Assembly (NCBI GenBank): GCA_965119685.1
Contig: OZ221971.1
Location: 62,001 to 126,000, forward strand
DNA length: 64,000 nucleotides
Direction of reading: 5' to 3'
Origin: Merdibacter sp965119685
Lineage (GTDB): Bacteria > Bacillota_I > Bacilli_A > Erysipelotrichales > Erysipelotrichaceae
The translations under genes were made by a program, and so were the position numbers. This document shows positions 52,970-61,974 of the stretch, one piece after another (positions within the stretch are counted from its first letter, which is position 1; the number at the start of each line of letters is the position of its first letter). Below the pieces are notes generated by a model. The model made no database searches. It was given only the letters and a program-made list of their open reading frames with translations, and had not been told where the DNA came from.

Positions 52970-53935
52970 ATGCCTTATGCAATCCTGCGTTTCCAGAAAC
53001 GAAAAGCGGGCGGCGTTGCGGCTTGTGAACGCCACAACGAGCGGAAGAAAGAAGCCTACAAAAGCAACCCAGATATAGATATGGAACGCTCTAAAAACAA
53101 TTACCATCTCATAGCACCACCAAAGTACACCTACAAGAAAGAGATTAACCGCATGGTAGCCGAAGCGGGGTGCAGGACAAGGAAAGACAGCGTGATGATG
53201 GTGGAAACGCTCATCACAGCTTCACCAGAATTTATGAACCAGTTACCGCCCGAAGAACAAAAAGCGTATTTCCAGACGGCTCTTGACTTCATTTCGGAGC
53301 GTGTTGGAAAGCAGAATATCCTCTCCGCTGTCGTCCATATGGACGAGAGAACGCCCCATATGCACCTCTGCTTTGTGCCGATTACGCCAGACAATAAGCT
53401 GTCAGCGAAAGCTATCTTAGGCAACCAGAAATCATTATCCGAGTGGCAGACCGCCTACCATGAGCGGATGTCCTCACGGTGGAATCAGCTTGAACGGGGG
53501 CAGTCCTCAATGGAAACCAAGCGGAAACACGTCCCCACATGGCTCTATAAATTAGGCGGCAGGCTTGATAAACAGTATGAAGAAATCGTGTCTGCCCTAT
53601 CCGACATCAACGCCTTTAACGCAGGGAAGAAAAGGGATAAAGCGTTAGATTTACTCTCTGCATGGCTGCCAGACGTGGAGAAATTCTCTAAGGAAATCGG
53701 GAAACAGCAGGCGTATATCGACAGTTTGAAAGAGAGAATTGGGCAGGAATCAGACTATGCGGGGCGTATGCGTGATGAAAAGTACGAGCAGGAACTAAAG
53801 GTGCAGAAAGCGAATCAGAAGATATTTGAATTGCAGAGAACCAACGAGCAGATGGGGCGGCTGCTGTCAAAAATACCGCCCGAAGTGTTGGAAGAATTGC
53901 AGAAAAATCATAGAAGCAGAGCGAAAGAAAGGTAG
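52970..53935 (+). CDS. MobV-family relaxase (Pre/Mob)
   Basis: A 321-residue relaxase. The N-terminus begins MPYAILRFQKRKAGGVAACERHNER. Motif III, HMDERTPHMHLCFVPITPD, carries the metal-binding histidines, and motif with NYHL lies at about residues 43-46. A C-terminal coiled-coil (about 240-300) follows. It would nick at the upstream oriT and start transfer with a helper's mating apparatus; no type IV secretion gene is present. AAAGGAGG precedes ATG 52970; the longer frame upstream is translation of the repeats. Confidence 0.92.
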   Translation: MPYAILRFQKRKAGGVAACERHNERKKEAYKSNPDIDMERSKNNYHLIAPPKYTYKKEINRMVAEAGCRTRKDSVMMVETLITASPEFMNQLPPEEQKAYFQTALDFISERVGKQNILSAVVHMDERTPHMHLCFVPITPDNKLSAKAILGNQKSLSEWQTAYHERMSSRWNQLERGQSSMETKRKHVPTWLYKLGGRLDKQYEEIVSALSDINAFNAGKKRDKALDLLSAWLPDVEKFSKEIGKQQAYIDSLKERIGQESDYAGRMRDEKYEQELKVQKANQKIFELQRTNEQMGRLLSKIPPEVLEELQKNHRSRAKER

Positions 53936-53943
53936 ATATGTGA

Positions 53944-54798
53944 ATGAAGAAACAGGATTTTAAGGTGTTAAAGACCAAAGACTTGTACCCGTTCCCCGAC
54001 AATCCGTTTCATGTGGCAGAAGATGAAACACTGTCAGAGTTAGCGGAAAGCATCAAGGAATTTGGCATTGTCACGCCGATAATCACACGCCCGAAAGAGG
54101 ACGGGGACGGTTATGAAGTGATTGCAGGACAGCGGCGTGTCCGTGCTTCTGAACTTGCAGGGATAAATACCGTGCCTGCGTTTGTCCTGCCCTTAGACCG
54201 TGACCGAGCCATCATCACCCTTGTAGACAGCAATTTGCAGCGTGAGAATATCCTGCCATCGGAGCGGGCGTTTGCTTACAAGATGAAATCCGAAGCCATG
54301 AAGCGGCAGGGTTTCCGCACAGACTTAACCTCGTCACAAGTTGTGACGAAGTTGCGGACGGACGACAAGGTGGCACAGGGCTTCGGCGTGGGCAGGATGA
54401 CCGTGCAGCGTTTTATCCGCCTGACGGAACTGATACCGCCGATTTTGCAGATGGTGGACGAGGGGAAAATCGCCCTCACGCCTGCGGTGGAACTGTCCTT
54501 CTTGAAGAAAGACGAGCAGGAAAACCTCTTTGCCACGATGGAGAGCGAAGAAGCAACGCCCTCACTCTCACAGGCACAGCGGATGAAACAGTTAAGCCAG
54601 AGCGGGCGGCTTGACATGGATACGATATTTGCGATTATGACGGAGGAAAAGGGCAACCAGAAAGAAACCTTGAAAATCAACACAAGCAAGCTGAAAAAAT
54701 ACTTTCCGAAGAACACAACGCCGAAGCAGATGGAGGAAACCATCATCAAACTTTTGGAGCGTGAGTTGCAGAGGAAACGCAACCGTGACAGCCGCTAA
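53944..54798 (+). CDS. ParB/Spo0J-family protein
   Basis: A 284-residue ParB-N type protein: FPDNPFHVAEDETLSELAESIKEFGIVTPIITRPKEDG and VIAGQRRVRASELAGINTVPAFV, which hold the CTPase/ParB box, then an HTH domain (GFGVGRMTVQRFIRL). No ParA is present. Such orphan ParB proteins occur in Tn4451-type and other integrative elements and may help stability or regulate conjugation. It starts nine bases after the relaxase stop. Confidence 0.88.
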   Translation: MKKQDFKVLKTKDLYPFPDNPFHVAEDETLSELAESIKEFGIVTPIITRPKEDGDGYEVIAGQRRVRASELAGINTVPAFVLPLDRDRAIITLVDSNLQRENILPSERAFAYKMKSEAMKRQGFRTDLTSSQVVTKLRTDDKVAQGFGVGRMTVQRFIRLTELIPPILQMVDEGKIALTPAVELSFLKKDEQENLFATMESEEATPSLSQAQRMKQLSQSGRLDMDTIFAIMTEEKGNQKETLKINTSKLKKYFPKNTTPKQMEETIIKLLERELQRKRNRDSR

Positions 54799-54843
54799 TC
54801 TTCTTTTTTCGGGAAGTAAATACAGAGAGTTGAGGTATGGAGA

Positions 54844-55074
54844 ATGAGAGAAATCCAGTATGAAATCGTAAAGGAAATCGCAGTATTGTCTACGGGCGAC
54901 AGTGGCTACACAAAGGAAATCAATCTCATTTCATGGAATGGGAAAGAGCCGAAGTATGACATCCGCAGCTTTTCCCCGAACCGTGAAAAGTGCGGCAAGG
55001 GAATCACGCTGAACGCTGATGAAGCGGCGGCACTCCTTAAAGCATTACAGAAAGAATTAAACAGCGAGGATTAA
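54844..55074 (+). CDS. YdbC/PC4-like ssDNA-binding protein
   Basis: A 76-residue protein ending KYDIRSFSPNREKCGKGITLNADEAAALLKALQ, a PC4/YdbC-type fold that binds single-stranded DNA. Members are encoded on integrative elements and may act in transfer or transcription. A GAGGTATGGAGA box precedes the ATG. It overlaps the next frame by one base. Confidence 0.8.
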   Translation: MREIQYEIVKEIAVLSTGDSGYTKEINLISWNGKEPKYDIRSFSPNREKCGKGITLNADEAAALLKALQKELNSED

Positions 55075-55145
55075 TGGTATCTGATTGGCAGGGCGGGGAC
55101 ATTTCCAAACTCTTCCCTGCCCTGTCTGGAAAGGAAGATTTAAGT

Positions 55146-55337
55146 ATGGGCGAGGATAAGAAAGCAGATAAAAAGAGAAAGCGTATCGTGCCAAAAGCAC
55201 CAGTGCAGATGATAATCAGCCGTGAATATGTCGGCACACAGACCGTTACAGAAGCGTTTGTCCCGATTATCTCCGAGGATATTCGGAAGAAGATTGCCGA
55301 GGGCGACACCTTCGACAATGAGGGGCTGTCCGCTTAG
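55146..55337 (+). CDS. TnpW-like small protein
   Basis: A 63-residue protein: PKAPVQMIISREYVGTQTVTEAFVPIISEDIRKKIAEGDTFDNEGLSA, the TnpW family of Tn4451-like elements with no known function. The ATG at 55146 has AAGGAAG eight bases upstream and gives the family length. An alternative ATG at 55074 overlaps the previous stop (TAATG) but adds 24 unmatched residues. Confidence 0.75.
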   Translation: MGEDKKADKKRKRIVPKAPVQMIISREYVGTQTVTEAFVPIISEDIRKKIAEGDTFDNEGLSA

Positions 55338-55391
55338 AATGTACGCAATGGGACATGAAAACAGATAGGACAGATACGGAGGTTTTACAGT

Positions 55392-57248
55392 ATGGCAGGA
55401 ATCAAAGAAGAAAAGAAAATCTATTTAGTCGGCATTTATTGCCGCTTATCTAAAGACGATGGTACGGATAACGAGAGTGCGAGCATTGCGACACAGAAAT
55501 CCATCATCACGGATTATGTGAAAAAGCAGGGATGGCACATAGCAAAAACGTATGTGGACGATGGTTATTCTGGTACAAATTTCCAAAGACCAAGTTTCCA
55601 GAATATGATAAAAGACATTGAAAGCGGTCTGATAAACTGCGTGATTACGAAAGATTTATCCCGTCTGGGGAGAAACTATCTTGATTGTGGGTTATATCTG
55701 GAAGTTTTCTTCCCAGAGCATAACGTGAGGTATATAGCGGTCAATGACGGCGTAGATACCTTGAATAAATCTGCTATGGACATCACGCCTTTCCGCAACA
55801 TTTTAAACGAAATGTATGCCGCTGACATATCTGTTAAGATAAAATCGGCATATCGGGCGAGGTTTCAACAGGGGAAATTCATGGGAACTACCGCCCCTTA
55901 TGGCTATATCAAAGACCCTGCCGACCACAACCATCTGCTGATAGATGATAAAGTGGCACATGTTGTAAAAGAGATATTCGACCTTGCATTAAAAGGGAAT
56001 GGAGTTGCCAAAATTTGCAGACATCTTAATAAACAGCATATCCTACGCCCTGCCGCTTATGCGGCGGAGCGTGGCGAAACAGGCTTTGAACGTCATTTTG
56101 AGGGGAACGAGGACAAACGCTATATTTGGAGTGGGAACAGCGTGAGGAGCATTTTAAGAAGCCCGATATATGCGGGAAATCTTGTAGGCTACAAACGGAT
56201 TGCCGCCAATATGAAAAGCAAGAAACGCCCCTCTAAGCTGCCCGAAGAATGGGAAGTGATACCCAATACCCATGAGGGAATAGTCACGCAGGAGGAATTT
56301 GATATTGTCCAACAGCTTATTACAAGTCGTAGGCTTCCACAGAACAAGGGAGGATTTGTAAATATTTTTGCAGGCGTTATCAAGTGTGTGGACTGCGGAT
56401 GTGCTCTGCGGGCAATGAACGTACACAGGAGGAAACGCCCAGAGATTATCGACTGTGTACAGTATTCATGTAATAATTATGCAAGAAACGGAAGAAGCGA
56501 GTGTAGTGCCCACAATATAGAAGCAAGGGATTTATTCAATGCCGTTCTTGCCGACATCAACTGTTTTGCGGATATGGCAGTGAATGATGAAAAGGCGGTC
56601 AGGGCCATAGAAAAGCGGCTCACGGAAACAGACCAGAGCAGGGCGAAAGCATTAGAGAAAGAACGTAAGAAGCTGAACAAACGCCTTGCGGAACTGGACA
56701 GGCTGTTTTCCTCTCTCTACGAGGATAAGGTCATGGAGCGTATTACCGAGCGGAATTTTGAGATGATGTCGGGGAAATACCAGAAAGAGCAGCTTGAAAT
56801 TGAAGCAAGGCTGAAAGAGGTGACGGAAACTCTTAATGAAAGCTACGAGAAATCACGGGGAATCCGTGACTTCCTCGCCCTTATCCGAAATTATCAAGGC
56901 TTAAAAGAACTGGATGCAACAGTTATAAACGCACTCATAGACAAGATACTTGTTTCGGAGCGTGAGAAGATGGCAGACGGAACAGTGAAGCAGGAAATCA
57001 AGATTTACTATAAATTCATCGGCTTTGTCGATGAATTACATATCATACCTACAAAACGGTGGGCAGCAATGCCCGCTAAAAATTGTACGGTGTGCGGCGT
57101 TGAATATGTCCCGGGCTCTGGTGCATCAAGGTATTGTCCTGCTTGTGCCAAGAAGATACGGAGGGAGAAATCAAACGAGAGCAAACGCAGGAGCAGAGAA
57201 CAGAAAAGGATAGCATGTATGAACTGTCCGCAAAAAATGACCGACTGA
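55392..57248 (+). CDS. Large serine recombinase (TnpX/TndX-like)
   Basis: A 618-residue recombinase that should excise and insert the element by circular intermediate. The catalytic Ser20 is in GIYCRLSKDD, and the Arg motif is DLSRLGRNYLD. The recombinase domain continues to about residue 300; a zinc ribbon (CVDCGCALRAM...CSAHNIEARDLF) and a coiled coil follow; DUF4368-like sequence ends at about 560. The tail has an extra Cys cluster, CTVCGVEYVPGS...CPACAKK, and a basic end (RREKSNESKRRSREQKR). It is full length and reads out of the element toward the right end. Confidence 0.93.
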   Translation: MAGIKEEKKIYLVGIYCRLSKDDGTDNESASIATQKSIITDYVKKQGWHIAKTYVDDGYSGTNFQRPSFQNMIKDIESGLINCVITKDLSRLGRNYLDCGLYLEVFFPEHNVRYIAVNDGVDTLNKSAMDITPFRNILNEMYAADISVKIKSAYRARFQQGKFMGTTAPYGYIKDPADHNHLLIDDKVAHVVKEIFDLALKGNGVAKICRHLNKQHILRPAAYAAERGETGFERHFEGNEDKRYIWSGNSVRSILRSPIYAGNLVGYKRIAANMKSKKRPSKLPEEWEVIPNTHEGIVTQEEFDIVQQLITSRRLPQNKGGFVNIFAGVIKCVDCGCALRAMNVHRRKRPEIIDCVQYSCNNYARNGRSECSAHNIEARDLFNAVLADINCFADMAVNDEKAVRAIEKRLTETDQSRAKALEKERKKLNKRLAELDRLFSSLYEDKVMERITERNFEMMSGKYQKEQLEIEARLKEVTETLNESYEKSRGIRDFLALIRNYQGLKELDATVINALIDKILVSEREKMADGTVKQEIKIYYKFIGFVDELHIIPTKRWAAMPAKNCTVCGVEYVPGSGASRYCPACAKKIRREKSNESKRRSREQKRIACMNCPQKMTD

Positions 57249-57272
57249 GGAATAGCGGGCATAGTGATCATA

Positions 57273-58301
57273 TCATAGATTACTGTGTTCTTCTTCATCA
57301 CCTGCACCGCTTTCCAGCGCAAGCTCGGTCAGTTCACGCAACTTGTTTTGCAGCAGTTGCTTGTCAGGCAGATGCAGTGTATAATCTGCAACCATTGTGG
57401 GGGACATGGCTCTGCTGAGTGCGTATTCAACGACGGTATCATCCTTGCCTGTGCAGAGAATCAAACCGACGCTTGGATTTTCGTTTGGCTTTCTTACATT
57501 ACGATCAAGGGCTTCCAAATAGAAATTGAGCTGTCCCATGTGCTCCGGGCGAAACACATCAATCTTCAATTCGATTGCCACAAGACAGGTCAGAGCGCGG
57601 TTGTAGAATAACAAGTCAATGAAGAAATCGGTGTTACCAACCTGAACGCGGTATTCCTCACCAACAAAAGTAAAATCGTGCCCAAATTCCAAAATGAAAT
57701 CCTTCAAGTGGGAAACAATTTGACGGCGCAAATCCTTTTCCCTATACGGCTCGTTGAGATCGAGAAATTCAAACACATAGGAATCACGCAGTGCAGCCAA
57801 TCCTCCGTTTCCTGCGATCAATTCCTTGTGCTTTGTATCGGAAAGCACAGTGCGCTCATAGAGCATACTACCGATTTGACGATCCAGTTCACGCTTTGTA
57901 TAACGGTTGGCAATACACAGACGCAGATAAAATTCGCGGGCTTCATCGGTTTTGCATCCTGTCATAATCAGCAGATTATTCGTCCATGGAATTTCTCTCA
58001 CCAGTGGTGAGAGTTTTTCGTTGTCACAGTAGGTTTCATAAAACTGCTTCATGCGCCAGATATTCTGTGCCGAGAAGCCTTTCACAGTCGGATAATGGGT
58101 TTGCAGAAATGCAGAAAAATCCGCAACGATGCTCTTGCCCCAGCCGCCGTCTTTCACTCTTTTGCTGACATACGCGCCGATTTCCCAGTACATCTGAATC
58201 AGTTCCGCATTGACCGCTTTCATTGCTCGGGTGCGGGCGTTGTCGATGATAGAAATAATTTCATCAAACTGTCCCGTTTTCGGGGTTAATTCCTTGCTCA
58301 T
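57273..58301 (-). CDS. PDDEXK nuclease YhcG-like (DUF1016)
   Basis: A 342-residue protein with the DUF1016 N-terminal helical domain (IDNARTRAMKAVNAELIQMYWEIGAYVSKRVKDGGWGKSIVADFSAFL) and C-terminal PD-(D/E)XK core (VQVGNTDFFIDLLFYNRALTCLVAIELKID, with D...E-x-K). YhcG proteins are linked to mobile DNA and restriction loci and are suspected Holliday-junction or defence nucleases. The ATG overlaps the stop of the XRE gene (ATGA). It converges with the recombinase gene, only 24 bases apart. Confidence 0.9.
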   Translation of the reverse strand: MSKELTPKTGQFDEIISIIDNARTRAMKAVNAELIQMYWEIGAYVSKRVKDGGWGKSIVADFSAFLQTHYPTVKGFSAQNIWRMKQFYETYCDNEKLSPLVREIPWTNNLLIMTGCKTDEAREFYLRLCIANRYTKRELDRQIGSMLYERTVLSDTKHKELIAGNGGLAALRDSYVFEFLDLNEPYREKDLRRQIVSHLKDFILEFGHDFTFVGEEYRVQVGNTDFFIDLLFYNRALTCLVAIELKIDVFRPEHMGQLNFYLEALDRNVRKPNENPSVGLILCTGKDDTVVEYALSRAMSPTMVADYTLHLPDKQLLQNKLRELTELALESGAGDEEEHSNL

Positions 58302-58684
58302 GGTTTCACCTCCCCAAGCATTTGTATCAGCGCTTTCTTTAGTTTATCATTCATTGGAGAAGTCGGATCAAAGCACATCTCCACAAACTGTGTAAGCTTT
58401 GGATTATCCTCACCAATCGGAGGCTTCGCCTGATACAGCTTGCCCTACGGTTCATCGCACCGGGCGAAGATATAATCCATCGAAACATCAAAATAATCCA
58501 CATATTTCCGCAGAAGCTCCACGGTTGGTGTCGCCTGTCCGTTTTCATATCGGTTGATGCTGGACTGCGTAGAGCCGATCACATCGGCAAATTTCGCCTG
58601 AGAGAGTCCGATACTCTCGCGTAGGGAACGCAGTCTGTTACCCAGTTGTTTCATCAAAAACAATCTCCTTTTGGAGTTAAACAT
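58298..58684 (-). pseudogene. XRE-family regulator with an in-frame stop
   Basis: The reading frame begins LGNRLRSLRESIGLSQAKFADVIGSTQSSINRYENGQATPTVELLRKYVDYFDVSMDYIFARCDEP (HTH at about 20-45 of the 79-residue start) and meets TAG at 58445-58447. The same frame continues GKLYQAKPPIGEDNPKLTQFVEMCFDPTSPMNDKLKKALIQMLGEVKP to a TGA that overlaps the yhcG start as ATGA. The full gene would be 128 residues, the family size. The TAG is one C-to-T away from CAG (Gln). The first part alone may still bind DNA. Confidence 0.82.
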
Positions 58685-58825
58685 AGTGTTATCAAAATCC
58701 GAGCTAAAGTCAACCCGGATTTTGAAATAGACGATTCAGCTTTTAATATTTAGAAGCATACCGGGCTTACATCACATGCGGCAAATGACTGCCCACTCAC
58801 TTTAGTGCTCACCGTCAAAAGTTCC

Positions 58826-59608
58826 TCATTCTTGCTCCAAGCGATCAATCAGGGGAAGAAGCTCGCTCATATTTAACAGCACCGCATCACAGCCGGCCTG
58901 CAAATACTCCTCTTTCAGCCGCGCCAGCAGCGCATCGCGCTCTGCGTCCGACAGCGCCGCATACTCCTCTTGTGTCAGCCCCATCAGCGAGCTGCCCTCT
59001 AAGATACCTACGGTGATCACACCGGCATGCACGCCCTCCAAAACATCCGAGATCGTATCGCCGACCTTGATCACGCGGCGTACATCCGTCAGCTGTAAGC
59101 GTTTCATGTTCTCGAAGATCATATATGGATACGGACGTCCCATGTTATTGACGCTGTTAGGCGTAATCCAATAATCCGGCGCATATCCGTTTTCCTTTGC
59201 TTTCTTCGTGACGATCGCCATCATCTCATCCGTATAGCCCGTCGTGGAACCGATCTTGATACCGCGTGCACGCAGTGCGGCAACCGCCTCCTTTACGTGA
59301 GGCTTCACCTGTGCATATTGATGCAGAATCCCTAACAGCATCTCCGTAAAGCGATCGTGCATCTCATCTACATCCCGATCATTCCATTCCCGCTGATAGC
59401 GTTCCACCCATTGCGCATGGATGCGGGGCATCGACAGCATCGTCTTGATGTGATCCCATTTCAGCATTCCCATCGGCTTGCGTGTCTCCTCCATGCTCAC
59501 CTCGATGCCATACGCCCGAAAGATCTCTATAAATGCCTGTACCGGGGCAAAGCAGCCGTCATCTACCGTCGTACCGGCCCAGTCAAAAATAACGCCTTCA
59601 ATCTTCAT
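58826..59608 (-). CDS. phnX: Phosphonoacetaldehyde hydrolase
   Basis: A 260-residue HAD-family enzyme that splits phosphonoacetaldehyde into acetaldehyde and phosphate. HAD motif I is GVIFDWAGTTVDDG (nucleophile Asp and general Asp), the cap Lys is in MGMLKWDHI, and the third motif is VIKVGDTISDVLEG. The start at 59608 follows GGAGGAAGCA; an upstream ATG in frame is less likely. It acts after PhnW in the 2-aminoethylphosphonate pathway. Confidence 0.94.
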   Translation of the reverse strand: MKIEGVIFDWAGTTVDDGCFAPVQAFIEIFRAYGIEVSMEETRKPMGMLKWDHIKTMLSMPRIHAQWVERYQREWNDRDVDEMHDRFTEMLLGILHQYAQVKPHVKEAVAALRARGIKIGSTTGYTDEMMAIVTKKAKENGYAPDYWITPNSVNNMGRPYPYMIFENMKRLQLTDVRRVIKVGDTISDVLEGVHAGVITVGILEGSSLMGLTQEEYAALSDAERDALLARLKEEYLQAGCDAVLLNMSELLPLIDRLEQE

Positions 59609-59818
59609 TGCTTCCTCCATTCTCCCACACTTTTCCATGCGGGCACACTCTCATTTCCTGTTTCTGCTTGATTCAACACTTCCCATTGTGCATCCGCTTC
59701 CCTTTGCAAGGAATGCCCTTTCCATGCGAACGCTTTGTTTCGCGCGCTTTTCACAACAGACAATGCACACAGCTCTCTTGCATCGTTTATCTGTGCAAAC
59801 ACAAAGCCCATGCTTTCT

Positions 59819-60919
59819 CTAGGCGTGCTGTTGCTGCGCCAGATACGCCTTCATGATCGCCGTCAGCCGTTCAATATCCGCTTCGTAAATCTCGCCGATG
59901 ACGCCGATGCGAAACGTGTCCTGATCGGTCAGCTTTCCCGGATAGATCGCATAGCCGCGCTCTTTGATATAAGCGTACATATCGCTGAAATCGATCTGCA
60001 TCCCCTTTGGATACAGGAATGTCGCGATGATCGGCCCCTGCCATTTCTCATCTACATACAGACGAAAGCCCAGCTCGCTGAAATTCTTCACCAACAGGTC
60101 CATATTGTGCTGATATCGCGCATGTCTGGTTGCGATGCCGCCTTCCTCCTCCAGCTCCTTCATCGCCTGTGCAAAGGCGCGCACCACATGTGTCGGGGAG
60201 GTATAGCGCCACTTTCCGTCCTTCTCCATCCCTGCCCACTGATCATAAAGATCTAAAGACAGAGAGCGCGCATTGCCCTTGGAGGCAATCAGCAGTTCAC
60301 GCTTCGCAATGATGAATGAAAATCCGGGTACCCCCTGAATGCACTTGTTCGCCGAGCTGATCAAAAAGTCGATTCCCCACGCTTTCGTATCAATCTCCAC
60401 GCCGCCAAAGCTGCTCATCGCATCGACGATGAAAACCTTGTCAAAGCGCTTCGCCAACGCGCCGACAGAGCGAATTTCATTGAGGATGCCGCTGGTCGTC
60501 TCACTGTGAATCATCGCGATATGCGTAATCTGCGGATTCTGCATCAACGCCTCTTTCGCTTGGTTCACATCCGGAGTCTGATCATACGGGAACTGCAAAT
60601 GAATGCAGTCGATGTGGTGATAGCTACACATCTTGGCGATCCGCTCCCCATAAGCGCCGTTGCTCAGCAACAGGAGCGTACCGTCACGGGGGATGATACT
60701 GCTGATCACACTCTCCACGCCAAAGGTGCCTGAGCCCTGCATCAGTACGGCGGTGTATTCCTCCTCATCCACGCGGGCAAGCCGCAGCAATCCGCGGCGA
60801 ATCTGCTGGGTAATCTGTTTGTAATCATCGTCCCATGTACAATAGTCGAACATCATCGTCTGCTTCACCGTATCGCTGGTCGTCAGCGGTCCCGGCGTTA
60901 ACAGCTTATAATTTTTCAT
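59819..60919 (-). CDS. phnW: 2-aminoethylphosphonate-pyruvate transaminase
   Basis: A 366-residue class V PLP aminotransferase that makes phosphonoacetaldehyde and alanine from 2-aminoethylphosphonate and pyruvate. Signatures: TPGPLTTSDTVKQTMMFDYCTWDDDY, the PLP Lys in FLISSANKCIQGVPGFSFIIA, and GEIYEADIERL at the end. It is followed by phnX after a 210-base gap in which I see no gene. A TATAAT lies about 25 bases before its ATG. Confidence 0.95.
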   Translation of the reverse strand: MKNYKLLTPGPLTTSDTVKQTMMFDYCTWDDDYKQITQQIRRGLLRLARVDEEEYTAVLMQGSGTFGVESVISSIIPRDGTLLLLSNGAYGERIAKMCSYHHIDCIHLQFPYDQTPDVNQAKEALMQNPQITHIAMIHSETTSGILNEIRSVGALAKRFDKVFIVDAMSSFGGVEIDTKAWGIDFLISSANKCIQGVPGFSFIIAKRELLIASKGNARSLSLDLYDQWAGMEKDGKWRYTSPTHVVRAFAQAMKELEEEGGIATRHARYQHNMDLLVKNFSELGFRLYVDEKWQGPIIATFLYPKGMQIDFSDMYAYIKERGYAIYPGKLTDQDTFRIGVIGEIYEADIERLTAIMKAYLAQQQHA

Positions 60920-60965
60920 ATGAATACCTCACTCTCTGTCTAATTATATCACACGATGGAAAAAG

Positions 60966-60989
60966 CGACGCCGGTTTTCACCGGCATCT
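60966..60989 (-). terminator. Terminator between binding protein gene and phnW
   Basis: GATGCCGG and CCGGCGTC with a TGAAAA loop form an 8-bp stem (one G-T pair), followed on the minus strand by a GCTTTTT run. Confidence 0.75.
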
Positions 60990-60990
60990 T

Positions 60991-61974
60991 TTATTTACAA
61001 GCCTCACTGAGCTCTTGATGATGCTTCAGTAATTCGACGCTCAGCGGCTCGCTGAAGACCTTTTCATTGGCGGATTTATTGGCGGCATCCTGTGTCTCCC
61101 CCTCATACAGCGCCACCGGATATGTCTCTAACAGCTGCGGGCGTGCCTGTTGTACCATGACTTTAGACATCTCCATCGCTTTTGGATTGGTATCGGCACC
61201 CTTATCCACCACGGCGACGCTCTCCGTCAGTGTGAAAGTACCCTCGCTTGGATCGATATAATCAATCGGCAAGCCCTGCGCTTGATCGCTCACCGCCTGA
61301 TGACGCAGACCGAAGCCGATCGCAACCTCACCGGCACGCACCTTTTTCAGCGGTGCGGAACCGGAATCCTCGATGTGATCCTGTGCATTCGCATAGATTC
61401 CCTTGAGTACCTCCTGTGCGCCCGCTTCTCCATATTCGCTGACGATAGCCTGAATGAGCAGCCATGCCGTAGACGAGCTTTGAATGTCCGTAACGGAGAT
61501 GAACCCCTCATATACCGGGTCTGCCAAGTCCTTGATCGAGGCTGGCATCGGCAGATTGTTTTCTTCCATCATCTGCGTATTGACGAAGATCGCTCCCTCC
61601 TGCGCGGTGATCGGATTGTAAAAACCCGGGGTGTCGCTCAGCGTGGGAAGCTCATACTCCAGCGGCAAGAACATCTGCTGTTCCTCTTGTGCGCTGTCAA
61701 GATAAAACGAGCTCATCGTCACTATATCCGCTTCGATCGCCGTCCCTTCCGCTAACAGCTTGCCACCCAGCTCGCTGGTACCGAAGGTCTGAAACAGATA
61801 CTGCCCCTCATAGCCGTTGGCATCCAAAGCGGCTTTCATCGCTTCCACAGCCTCATCATCCGCATTGGAATAGATGATGACCTGTTCCTGCTGGGCGCCC
61901 GGTGCGCCGACACATCCGCTGAGCAAGGCTAGTCCTAACATGGCACTGCATGCGATTTTACTAAACTTTTTCAT
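60991..61974 (-). CDS. 2-aminoethylphosphonate ABC transporter binding lipoprotein
   Basis: A 327-residue lipoprotein (signal MKKFSKIACSAMLGLALLSGC, lipobox LLSGC) of the PhnS/iron-type family (VIIYSNADDEAVEAMKAALDANGYEGQYLFQTFGTSELGGKLLAEG). The position next to a PhnU/V-type permease, PhnT-type ATPase and phnWX makes 2-aminoethylphosphonate the likely ligand. The start at 61974 follows AAAGGAGAG and overlaps the permease gene's end by 14 bases. Confidence 0.88.
   Translation of the reverse strand: MKKFSKIACSAMLGLALLSGCVGAPGAQQEQVIIYSNADDEAVEAMKAALDANGYEGQYLFQTFGTSELGGKLLAEGTAIEADIVTMSSFYLDSAQEEQQMFLPLEYELPTLSDTPGFYNPITAQEGAIFVNTQMMEENNLPMPASIKDLADPVYEGFISVTDIQSSSTAWLLIQAIVSEYGEAGAQEVLKGIYANAQDHIEDSGSAPLKKVRAGEVAIGFGLRHQAVSDQAQGLPIDYIDPSEGTFTLTESVAVVDKGADTNPKAMEMSKVMVQQARPQLLETYPVALYEGETQDAANKSANEKVFSEPLSVELLKHHQELSEACK

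Larger units (their letters stand above)
46093..57272. mobile_element. tet(O)-carrying mobilizable transposon (Tn4451-type gene set)
   Basis: This block has a tnpV-like gene, tet(O), small sigma genes, a RepA-like ATPase, an oriT region, MobV relaxase, ParB-, YdbC- and TnpW-like proteins and a large serine recombinase. Flanks are mntP on the left and the XRE-YhcG pair and phosphonate genes on the right. Base composition and ribosome sites differ from the flanks. The exact ends were not determined: no clean direct repeat was found by eye, and TnpX-type recombinases leave only a short GA. The left limit is set at the recombinase remnant and the right limit just after the recombinase stop. Confidence 0.85.

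Noticed and set aside
28473..58447. General stop-codon reassignment to Gln
   Set aside because: TAA and TAG end many intact genes here at the family-expected place, so only these three loci would be affected; mutation is the simpler reading.
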